Assembly: GCA_947501555.1 (NCBI GenBank)
Contig: CANMWG010000001.1
Span: forward strand, 124,001 to 188,000
Source of the DNA: an uncultured Paracoccaceae bacterium
GTDB taxonomy: Bacteria; Pseudomonadota; Alphaproteobacteria; Rhodobacterales; Rhodobacteraceae
Length of the DNA stretch: 64,000 bases
Direction of reading: 5' to 3'
Part shown: positions 8,562-16,199 of the stretch, one piece after another
Layout of the letters: every line of letters starts with the position of its first letter
How positions within the stretch are numbered: position 1 is the first letter of the stretch
The notes under the pieces: model-generated
Seen by the model: only the letters and a program-made list of their open reading frames with translations
Database searches by the model: none
Told to the model about the DNA's origin: nothing
Position numbers and translations under genes: made by a program

Positions 8562-9497
8562 ATGAGACAGATTGTTCTCAGCGCACTTTCGCTCGGCCTC
8601 AGCACAAGCGTCGCAGTGGCAGAGACCACCGTCCAAAGCTGCAACCGGACGGTCACTTTCGATACACCGCCAGAGCGTGCTATTTCGAACGATGTCAATT
8701 TGACCGAGATGATGCTCGCCCTGGGTTTGGCTGACCGCATGGTGGGTTATACGGGGGTCTCAGGTTGGAAAACGCTGGATGAAGAGATGCGCGCAGGTGT
8801 GCAGGAATTGCCAGAGCTGTCTGCGACTTATCCGTCCAAAGAAGTGCTGGTTGGCGCAGACGCGGATTTTTTCTTCGCGGGCTGGAACTATGGCATGAAG
8901 GTCGGCGGTGAGGTCACGCCAGAGACCTTGGAACCCTTTGGCATCCAGGTTTACGAGTTGACGGAATCCTGCACGCACATCATGGACAAAGGCCGGGCGA
9001 GCATTGATGACATGTACAGTGATCTGGCCAATCTTGGGGCAATCTTTGGCGTCGAAGACAGGGCCACTGCTTTGATTGATGGATACAAGGCCGAGCTTGC
9101 AGCGTTCACAGATAGCATGGAGACAGGGGATCCAGTGCGGGTTTTTGTTTACGACAGCGGAGAGGACGCCCCTTTTACAGCTGGGCTTTATGCAATGCCC
9201 ACCGCGATGATCGAAGCGGCAGGCGGTATGAACGTTATGGAAACCTTTGAGAAAAGCTGGGGCACAGTGACGTGGGAAGAGGTGGTCGAGCGCAATCCGG
9301 AGATTATCGTGATCGTCAACTACGGCGAGGTAACAGCGGAACAGAAGCGTGCCTTCATGATGTCGAACCCGGCATTCGCCGCATTGGATGCCGTCAAGAA
9401 CGACCGGTTCGTCACGCTTGAGTATGTGGAAGCCACACCCGGTCCGCGCAACATTCAGGCGATCAAGACCTTGGCCGACGCCTTCTGGGGCGATTAG
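8562..9497 (+). CDS. Periplasmic metal-chelate binding protein of ABC importer (PF01497 type)
   Basis: 311 residues with a Sec signal peptide ending ...SVAVAETT, cleaved around residue 21. The fold is the TroA-like class used for Fe-siderophore, heme or B12: an N-terminal lobe with PERAISNDVNLTEMMLALGLADRMVGYTG and a C-terminal lobe with WEEVVERNPEIIVIV. There is no His-rich loop of the ZnuA type, so it should bind a chelated metal or cobalamin-like ligand rather than free zinc. AAGGAA precedes the ATG. Four to five bases separate it from the permease. Ligand unknown; B12 precursor, siderophore and zincophore are all possible. Confidence 0.88.
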   Translation: MRQIVLSALSLGLSTSVAVAETTVQSCNRTVTFDTPPERAISNDVNLTEMMLALGLADRMVGYTGVSGWKTLDEEMRAGVQELPELSATYPSKEVLVGADADFFFAGWNYGMKVGGEVTPETLEPFGIQVYELTESCTHIMDKGRASIDDMYSDLANLGAIFGVEDRATALIDGYKAELAAFTDSMETGDPVRVFVYDSGEDAPFTAGLYAMPTAMIEAAGGMNVMETFEKSWGTVTWEEVVERNPEIIVIVNYGEVTAEQKRAFMMSNPAFAALDAVKNDRFVTLEYVEATPGPRNIQAIKTLADAFWGD

Positions 9498-9500
9498 CGT

Positions 9501-10550
9501 GTGAGCGAAGCAACAACAGATATGCGCCGTCCCATCGTTGGGCGGCGGCTGGCCCTCGCTTTCGGTGGGATCATTTTGTTGCTGTTTTCCTTGTCCGTTG
9601 CAGTGTCCGTTGGTGCGGTTTCCGTTCCTGCAAGCACAGTTTGGGGCATTCTGGCGGGCAAGGTGTCACCAGGGCTGATCGATCCATCATGGAGCCAGGG
9701 CAGAGAAGCCATCGTCTGGGAAATTCGGTTTCCGCGCGCACTCTTGGCCATGATGGTGGGCGCCGGTCTGGCTGTGGTTGGCGCAGCACTTCAAGCCGTG
9801 ACCCGCAACCCTCTTGCTGATCCGCATCTTCTTGGCATCTCATCCGGGGGTGCTTTTGGGGCGATCTTTGCCCTCCTACATACGGGTCTTTTTCTGGGGC
9901 TTCTCACCGTCCCGCTTATGGCCTTTGCCGGCGCGCTGATGGCGACCGCTATTGTACTTGGTGTGTCCCGCGTCGCCGATGCGACCAGCGCCGATCGACT
10001 GGTATTGGCGGGTGTGGCGGTATCTTTCATCATTATGGCAGGCGCGAACGGGTTGATCTTCTTGGGCGACCCCCGTGCATCCCACACGGTCGTATTTTGG
10101 ATGCTTGGGGGCCTTGGCCTCGCGCAATGGTCCCAGCTCATTTATCCGCTGGTGATACTGATGGTCAGCGGTGCATGGTTGATGAGCCGCGCCACACAGC
10201 TGAACGCAATGACAATCGGTGATGAGACAGCTGCGACCCTCGGCATACCGGTGGCCCGATTTCGGCTTGCTGTCTTTGTGGTTGGCGCGTTGATCACCGG
10301 GGTGATGGTCGCCTTTTCTGGTATTATCGGATTTGTGGGCCTGATGGTTCCACATATTGCACGCATCCTTGTTGGCGGCGATTACACCCGTGTCTTGCCA
10401 GCATCGGCCCTGATTGGTGCAATTTTCCTTCTTTGGGCCGACATTGCTGCGCGCACCGTCATGGCACCCGAAGACATGCCCATAGGCATCGTAACAGGGC
10501 TCATAGGTGGTATCTTCTTTGTCTGGCTCTTGGGCCGCCGCGCAACCTAA
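9501..10550 (+). CDS. ABC transporter permease, FecCD/BtuC family
   Basis: 349 residues with about nine to ten membrane helices. Family signatures include VGAALQAVTRNPLADPHLLGISSGGAFGA in the first third and FSGIIGFVGLMVPHIARILVGGDYTRVLP toward the end, the coupling-helix region that contacts the ATPase. It starts with GTG at 9501, 3 nt after the binding-protein stop. It forms the homodimeric channel with the ATPase at 7706-8545. The gene order ATPase, binding protein, permease is an ordinary variant for this class. Confidence 0.93.
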   Translation: MSEATTDMRRPIVGRRLALAFGGIILLLFSLSVAVSVGAVSVPASTVWGILAGKVSPGLIDPSWSQGREAIVWEIRFPRALLAMMVGAGLAVVGAALQAVTRNPLADPHLLGISSGGAFGAIFALLHTGLFLGLLTVPLMAFAGALMATAIVLGVSRVADATSADRLVLAGVAVSFIIMAGANGLIFLGDPRASHTVVFWMLGGLGLAQWSQLIYPLVILMVSGAWLMSRATQLNAMTIGDETAATLGIPVARFRLAVFVVGALITGVMVAFSGIIGFVGLMVPHIARILVGGDYTRVLPASALIGAIFLLWADIAARTVMAPEDMPIGIVTGLIGGIFFVWLLGRRAT

Positions 10551-10931
10551 CGGTATTGAGCCAAGTCTAGGGGGGCACTGAAACGCCACCATAGCGAAAC
10601 AGCATCGCAACCCTTAGGAACCCTTGATCCTAGCTCGTCAGAATATGAAAGAGCTCAAAATCAACTTCCATGTAGCGTTGGATACGCACGCCGTTGATTC
10701 GTTGTCGCGCCTGAATGGCAACAAAACTTCAAGCTCGATCAACGAATAGCCTACATTGCAGGCATCATGCTCAATGAAGAAACAGCCGAAACTCTTTTAG
10801 CGGCACCTATTTTTTGAGCAAAATGCCAAGAAAAAGGGGCTGTTCTCATGTGGATGCATGGTGAACGGGAAAAAATATTGACTAATTGGTAAAAAATAGT
10901 GGTCATTGTAGGAACAGATTGAGGATGTGAC
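10551..10931. other. Intergenic region with likely preA promoter
   Basis: 381 bp with no convincing gene. A TTGACT at 10878-10883 in an A+T-rich stretch (to about 10910) is a candidate -35 for the downstream flavoenzyme. Short open stretches in the left part lack ribosome sites and known motifs. No terminator hairpin for the transporter operon was recognised. Confidence 0.4.
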
Positions 10932-12029
10932 ATGAAAAATGAACTCTCTACAAATTTTACTGGTCTTGAGTTTGTAAACCCGTTTGTTCTGGCGTCTGCG
11001 CCGCCGACGGAAAGCAAACGAAAAATTCTAAAAGCTTTTGAATCCGGCTGGGGCGGTGTTGTGACCAAGACGATTGGCTTACACCCTGTGGAAAACGTCG
11101 CCGGGCCCAAAACGATCTATCAGCGCACAAGCGAAACGAAACCCTATGTATCGCGCATGAAGCGCCCCGATACCGTTTCACATTCTTCCTGGAACTGGGA
11201 GCTGATCTCAGACCAGCCGCTTGAATTGTGGCTGCCAGATCTGGAAGAGATTAAAACCACATACCCAGACCGCATGCTCATTGCCTCGATTATGGCAGGT
11301 GCTGGCAATGAAGAAGAAATGGACAACTGGCGCAAGCTTGCGACCGCATGTGTAGGGGTTGGGTGTGATGCGCTTGAACTGAACCTGTCTTGCCCCCACA
11401 TGGACCGCAAGGACATGGGCGCAAATGTCGCCAATGACGAAGAGATTATTCGCTCAATTTTGACGGCGATCAAGCAGGTGGTAAGCGTTCCGATCTGGGT
11501 AAAACTTACCCCATCGACCTCAACCCTTGTTGATGCCGCTGCGGCCGCATACGAGGCGGGTGCTGCGTCCATATCGCTTTGCAACACATTTCCGTCGCTT
11601 CCTTTAATGGATCCCGAAACACTGAAGTTTGAGGTTGAGGTCGACGGCCTTGTGACGTCAGGTGGGCTAGGCGGGCTGGCAATTTTGCACCAAGCTTTGC
11701 AGCGCGTGTCGGATATTTCGCGTGCTTTTCCAGATAAATCAATTTCTGGTATTGGCGGAATTAAGGGCTTTAACGAGGCGTTTAACTTCATCGTGCACGG
11801 GGCTGGTAACCTTCAGGTCTGCACAGCAGCGATGGAGGAAAAGGGCAGCGGTGGCGTCGGCGTCAAGCTGATCCAAGAACTGAAAGACGATCTGAGCGAC
11901 TATTTGAAACGCAAAGGCTATTCGTCCATCGAAGAGTTCCGGGGCATCGCGCGCGAGCGGATTGTCGAGCATTCTCAGATCCGCAGAAAGAGCGACGATT
12001 ACAATGGCGGTTACATGAAGTCAGCGTAG
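10932..12029 (+). CDS. PreA-like dihydropyrimidine dehydrogenase / dihydroorotate dehydrogenase-family protein
   Basis: 365 residues forming one FMN TIM barrel. Visible blocks are LEFVNPFVLASAPPTESKRKI, GGVVTKTIGL, ELNLSCPHMDRKDMGANVAND and ISGIGGIKGFNEAFNFIVHGAGNLQVCTA, all in the positions of PreA, the FMN/Fe-S subunit of bacterial NAD-dependent dihydropyrimidine dehydrogenase. Unlike typical PreA (about 410-430 residues) it ends without the C-terminal CxxCxxC ferredoxin domain, and no preT or hydantoinase/ureidopropionase gene is adjacent. The Cys that acts as general acid in mammalian DPD (LACGQD) aligns with NVAND here. Substrate is therefore uncertain; it may reduce a pyrimidine-like ring using another electron donor. 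Confidence 0.78.
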   Translation: MKNELSTNFTGLEFVNPFVLASAPPTESKRKILKAFESGWGGVVTKTIGLHPVENVAGPKTIYQRTSETKPYVSRMKRPDTVSHSSWNWELISDQPLELWLPDLEEIKTTYPDRMLIASIMAGAGNEEEMDNWRKLATACVGVGCDALELNLSCPHMDRKDMGANVANDEEIIRSILTAIKQVVSVPIWVKLTPSTSTLVDAAAAAYEAGAASISLCNTFPSLPLMDPETLKFEVEVDGLVTSGGLGGLAILHQALQRVSDISRAFPDKSISGIGGIKGFNEAFNFIVHGAGNLQVCTAAMEEKGSGGVGVKLIQELKDDLSDYLKRKGYSSIEEFRGIARERIVEHSQIRRKSDDYNGGYMKSA

Positions 12030-12286
12030 ATTGCATAAGTCCGATGACCGACTGCAACCTAGCCATGTTGGTCGTCTGAGCCTGTCGCGAAGGATGACCT
12101 GCGCGTCTGGTCAGGATCATGTGCCGTGCATTCGGTTGATGCCTACAAAAGGGGCGTGGACGCGCAGTCAGACTGCTGCCCGCAAACGGACTGTCCTGCG
12201 ACACCTTAATCGGATGGATGCACCCATCTGATCGTCAACGATTACGGCATGTCGGCAACACGCCTCTCTGTGCGCCGGGCAGAAAG

Positions 12287-14161
12287 CTAGCTCTCTTTGC
12301 TTTCGGTCGCCTGCTGTTTGGCGGCCAGGGCAGTTTCCAATGCGTTGTTCAGTTCATTTGCACGCTGCACATAGGCAGGGACATCAGCAACAGGCACGCC
12401 GGGCTGCCACAGGTCTGCCAATTCGCGTAATGCCTGCCGGTCATATTGATAAAACGCCTGTTCCGCCTCAGCCGCTTCGAACTCTGAAAGACCCAAGTTC
12501 TCCAACGCATAGCGGCCTGCGCGCAAAGAGCTGTCAAACATCTCGCGGACGATGTCATTGGCCCCAGCCGCATAAAGCTCATAGACGTGCACCCGGTCAC
12601 GGGCACGGGCAATAATGTGCAAATCCGGACGCACCTTGCGCGCATAGGCGACGACTTTATTGGCAGATGCCTTGTCATCAATGGCCACCACCAAAACGCG
12701 CGCATCTTCCAAGCCCGCCGCATTCAACAGGTCAGGGCGCGTCGGATCACCAAAGAAGCCGCGAAACCCAAATTTGCGCATCATTTGCACCGTCTCAAGA
12801 TTGGCATCCACGACCACGGTGTCAAAACCGCAACTCTGCAGCAGCCGGTTCACGATCTGTCCAAAGCGACCAATGCCCGCGATGATGACTGTGCCTTGCT
12901 CATCCACCTCATCATGGGGGTGATCGTCTGTGTCGACCATCCTGCGGCTGAGCAATTCGTAAGCGATAAACAACAGTGGCGTGATCAGCATGGAAAGGGC
13001 AACGACCAACAACAATGTGCCACCCAAATCCGGTGTTAAGACACCTTGCTGCAGCGAGAATGAGATCAGCACAAAGCCAAATTCACCTGCCTGCGCCAAC
13101 CCAAGGGTAAACAACCAGCGATCCTTGCCTTTGATTTTAAAGATGATCGCCAGCGCCAATAGGATCGCACCCTTGATCAGCATCACGGCCGCGGTCAGCC
13201 CAAGGATGGGGGCCGGGTCCGTGAAGAACAAATCGAAATCAATCCCCGCGCCGACGGTAATGAAAAACAGGCCCAACAACAGACCCTTGAAAGGGGCCAG
13301 ATCGCTTTCCAGTTCATGCCGGAATTCGGAATTCGCAAGCACCACACCGGCCAAGAACGTACCCAACGCAGGCGAAAGGCCGACCATGGTCATCAGCACA
13401 GCCGTGGCCACAACCATCAGCAGGGCAAGGGCGGTATACATCTCACGCAGGCGGGCATGGTGGATGTAGCGAAACACAGGCCGGGTCAGATAGACCCCTG
13501 CCAAGATCACGGCCACAACGGCGCCGATGGTCACAAGGGTCACGCCCCAGGCAGGCAAACCTTCCACTAGGCTCAGCGTGGCATGGTCGTCGTGATGTGC
13601 GTCTGAGGCACGGGCCATCGACCCATCGGCGTTCAGGGTCATCATCGCGGGTACGGCCAGCAGCGGCAGTAGCGCCAGCATAGGGATCACGGCGATATCT
13701 TGCGCCAGCAAAACCGAAAACGTCGACCGCCCACCACCGGTTTGCATCAGGCCTTTCTCGGATAGGGTCTGCAGCACAATCGCGGTCGAGGACAGCGCAA
13801 AGATCATCCCGATCGCAAGGGCGGTGGCCCAGTCATACCCCAACAGCACGGCCCCGGCCATGACAGCCAGCATCGTGACACCAACCTGCAAACCACCCAG
13901 CCCAATCAGGCGTTTGCGCATGGCCCAAAGCGCGCGCGGGTCAAGCTCGAGCCCGATCAGAAACAGCATCATCACCACGCCAAATTCGGCGAAATGCTGG
14001 ATATCCTGCGCCTCTGATCCGACCAATCCGGTCAGCGGGCCAATCACGATACCCGCCAGCAGATATCCCAGCACCGATCCAAAGCCCAATCGCGCGGCCA
14101 AAGGCACAGCGATCACCGCCGCCCCTAGGTAAATGGTTGCCTGCAATAGGAAACTGTCCAT
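12287..14161 (-). CDS. CPA2 monovalent cation:proton antiporter, KefB/KefC type with RCK domain
   Basis: 624 residues. Residues 1-390 contain about 12 membrane helices of a Na+/H+ exchanger fold, with FLIGLELDPRALW and the VLLAQDIAVIP segment typical of Kef proteins. The cytoplasmic RCK_N domain starts near residue 412 with the nucleotide-binding GIGRFGQIVNRLL motif. The family exports K+ (or Na+) in exchange for H+ and protects against electrophiles, being gated by glutathione adducts or NAD(H). No KefF/KefG partner gene is adjacent. A His/Asp loop ASDAHHDDHAT near residues 185-195 between helices is notable. Monocistronic by context. Confidence 0.93.
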   Translation of the reverse strand: MDSFLLQATIYLGAAVIAVPLAARLGFGSVLGYLLAGIVIGPLTGLVGSEAQDIQHFAEFGVVMMLFLIGLELDPRALWAMRKRLIGLGGLQVGVTMLAVMAGAVLLGYDWATALAIGMIFALSSTAIVLQTLSEKGLMQTGGGRSTFSVLLAQDIAVIPMLALLPLLAVPAMMTLNADGSMARASDAHHDDHATLSLVEGLPAWGVTLVTIGAVVAVILAGVYLTRPVFRYIHHARLREMYTALALLMVVATAVLMTMVGLSPALGTFLAGVVLANSEFRHELESDLAPFKGLLLGLFFITVGAGIDFDLFFTDPAPILGLTAAVMLIKGAILLALAIIFKIKGKDRWLFTLGLAQAGEFGFVLISFSLQQGVLTPDLGGTLLLVVALSMLITPLLFIAYELLSRRMVDTDDHPHDEVDEQGTVIIAGIGRFGQIVNRLLQSCGFDTVVVDANLETVQMMRKFGFRGFFGDPTRPDLLNAAGLEDARVLVVAIDDKASANKVVAYARKVRPDLHIIARARDRVHVYELYAAGANDIVREMFDSSLRAGRYALENLGLSEFEAAEAEQAFYQYDRQALRELADLWQPGVPVADVPAYVQRANELNNALETALAAKQQATESKES

Positions 14162-14490
14162 TTCCGCCCGTCTCCTGCCGTTCTGGTTTGTGTTGTTTTA
14201 CCCTATCATGATGACGATAAGATTTCGCTATGCATATAGGGTGCGTCGTCGCGATAACACGTCAATAACCGTTACCCGTGATATTGCAGTCATGAATAGG
14301 ACAGTCACGCGTGGAATAGTGGCGGGCATGCATGTCACTGTGTCCAAAAACGCCTTGCATCCTCCCAAACATACGCAACGCTCGGGTTCATGGCCATCAT
14401 GTCGGCCGTTTCCATCGGCGCCGTATTTATTTGCGGAGGGTGTGTCCTGTTGGCCGTTGCGCTGCGGGCCTGGATCCTGCGCGACCAAAT
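14162..14490. other. Intergenic region between antiporter and Lrp genes
   Basis: About 330 bp. Apart from the small membrane ORF at 14390-14494 nothing clear was found. The part next to the antiporter start (14162-14240) is A+T-rich and should hold its promoter. Confidence 0.35.
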
Positions 14491-14494
14491 CTAA
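14390..14494 (+). CDS. Possible 34-residue membrane peptide
   Basis: An ATG-initiated ORF of 34 codons: it starts MAIMSAVSIGAVF, continues as one hydrophobic helix through about residue 26 and ends in a charged RAWILRDQI tail. That shape (one helix plus basic C-terminus) is usual for bacterial small membrane proteins. There is no good Shine-Dalgarno, and the stop overlaps the last bases of the opposing Lrp gene by 4 bp. It may be chance; no family is recognised. Confidence 0.25.
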   Translation: MAIMSAVSIGAVFICGGCVLLAVALRAWILRDQI

Positions 14495-14949
14495 ACTGGC
14501 AGGGGCGCATCCGGCTTTACGCGCTCCATGACAATCTGGCTTTGCACCCGGCTGACGGCAGGATGGGGCAGCAACACTTGCTGAACCAAATCGTTGAGTG
14601 CCGTCAGATCAGGACAATAGACGCGAAGCAAATAGTCGGCATCGCCTGTCAGCGTCCAAGCACCCACGATCTCGGCACGCGAGCGGGTGAGGCGGACAAA
14701 GTCCTGTGCGTTCTGCGCCGTATGGGTGGCCATGACTATCTGGATAAAGGCCTCGACCGTCAGGCCAACCTTCTCAGGGGACAAATGCGCGCGGTAACCG
14801 GCGATGTATCCTTCTGCCTCAAGACGTTGGCGGCGACGCCCGGCCTGCGACGCGGACATATTCAAAGCGGCGCTCAAGTCCTGCGCCGTCAGTGTGGAAT
14901 CGCGCTGCAAGGCAGCAAGCAATCGTAGGTCAGCTGGGTCTAACATCAT
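14491..14949 (-). CDS. Lrp/AsnC-family transcriptional regulator
   Basis: 152 residues from ATG 14949. The N-terminal helix-turn-helix runs from LDPADLRLLAALQRDSTLTAQDLSAALNMSASQAGRRRQRLEAEGYI; the RAM ligand-binding domain follows with GAWTLTGDADYLLRVYCPD. The frame extends to 14997, but GAGGGATACGC just before 14949 and family alignment favour the shorter form. It is divergent from hppD with about 130 bp between starts, the standard arrangement for a local regulator of tyrosine/phenylalanine catabolism that senses an amino acid. Direct control of hppD is inferred from position. Confidence 0.9.
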   Translation of the reverse strand: MMLDPADLRLLAALQRDSTLTAQDLSAALNMSASQAGRRRQRLEAEGYIAGYRAHLSPEKVGLTVEAFIQIVMATHTAQNAQDFVRLTRSRAEIVGAWTLTGDADYLLRVYCPDLTALNDLVQQVLLPHPAVSRVQSQIVMERVKPDAPLPV

Positions 14950-15081
14950 GCGTATCCCTCGCATAAAAACGTTCAATCGTGCGCAACGACCGCACATTTA
15001 CCAGCGCATGCTTATCAATTTGCCCAAAATACTCAAGTAACCTGCGTTATCATGAGCCAAAGCAAATAGAGGAGTTCAGCC

Positions 15082-16185
15082 ATGGGACCTTTCCCGCACG
15101 ACGCCCCCAAATCCACAATCACTGCCGAAAACCCTGCGGGGACAGATGGGTTCGCCTTCGTCGAATTCGCACACCCCGAGCCGCAAACCCTGCGCGATCT
15201 CTTCACCCAAATGGGCTATACGCACACGGCCACGCATAAAACCAAAGCGGTTGAGCTCTGGCAGCAAGGCGACATCGCCTACCTCATCAACAGCGAACCG
15301 GACACACATGCGGCGGATTTTATCGACGAACACGGCCCCTGTGCACCGTCCATGGGCTGGCGGGTGGTCGATGCCCAGAAGGCCTTTGATCACGCAGTCA
15401 GCAAAGGGGCTGAGCCATATGAAGGGCCAGGCAAAACCATGGATGTGCCCGCGATTGTCGGGATTGGCGGCAGCCTGATCTATTTCATCGACCAATATTA
15501 TGAAACGAACCCCTACAACGCGGAATTCAATTGGGTCGCCGACGCGCATCCGGTGGGCGTGGGGTTCCATTACCTCGATCACCTGACGCATAACGTGCAC
15601 AAGGGGAACATGGACAAATGGTTCGCTTTCTACGGTGATTTGTTCAATTTCCGGGAAATCCGGTTCTTCGATATCGAGGGCAAATTCACTGGGCTTCTGT
15701 CACGGGCGTTGACCTCGCCTTGTGGACGGATCCGAATCCCAATCAACGAAGACCGGGGCGAGACAGGCCAGATCGTAGAGTACCTCAAGCGGTACAATGG
15801 CGAGGGTATCCAGCACATCGCCGTGGGCGCGCGCGACCTTTATGATGCGACAGATGAGATCGCCGAACGCGGGATCAAATTCATGCCCAAGCCTCCGGCC
15901 TCTTACTATGAGCTCAGCGACAGCCGGGTTGTCGGGCACGATGAGCCCAAAGATCGGATGATGAAGCACGGTATCCTGATCGACGGCGAAGGGGTTGTGG
16001 ACGGGGGTGAAACCCGGATCCTTTTGCAGATTTTCAGCAAAACCGTCATCGGGCCCATCTTCTTTGAATTCATCCAACGCAAGGGCGACGATGGCTTCGG
16101 CGAGGGCAACTTCAAAGCATTGTTTGAAAGCATCGAGGCCGACCAGATCGCACGTGGCGTCTTGAACGGAACGGCTGCCGAATAA
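15082..16185 (+). CDS. hppD: 4-hydroxyphenylpyruvate dioxygenase
   Basis: 367 residues, two vicinal-oxygen-chelate domains. It converts 4-hydroxyphenylpyruvate to homogentisate in tyrosine breakdown, using Fe(II). Iron ligands are recognisable: His in VGVGFHYLDHLTHNV, His in GEGIQHIAVG and Glu in IGPIFFEFIQRKGDDGFGEGN. The C-terminal FFEFIQRKGDDGFGEGNFKALFESIE is nearly invariant in the family. GAGGAG precedes the ATG. No homogentisate dioxygenase gene is adjacent, so the rest of the pathway must be elsewhere. It is convergent with the large gene at 16200, with 14 bp between stops. Confidence 0.97.
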   Translation: MGPFPHDAPKSTITAENPAGTDGFAFVEFAHPEPQTLRDLFTQMGYTHTATHKTKAVELWQQGDIAYLINSEPDTHAADFIDEHGPCAPSMGWRVVDAQKAFDHAVSKGAEPYEGPGKTMDVPAIVGIGGSLIYFIDQYYETNPYNAEFNWVADAHPVGVGFHYLDHLTHNVHKGNMDKWFAFYGDLFNFREIRFFDIEGKFTGLLSRALTSPCGRIRIPINEDRGETGQIVEYLKRYNGEGIQHIAVGARDLYDATDEIAERGIKFMPKPPASYYELSDSRVVGHDEPKDRMMKHGILIDGEGVVDGGETRILLQIFSKTVIGPIFFEFIQRKGDDGFGEGNFKALFESIEADQIARGVLNGTAAE

Positions 16186-16199
16186 CACCGCGTTCGGGG

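Noticed and set aside
9876..10610. 244-codon open frame on the - strand
   Set aside because: Antisense to the FecCD permease; His/Asn/Lys-rich composition unlike any real protein.
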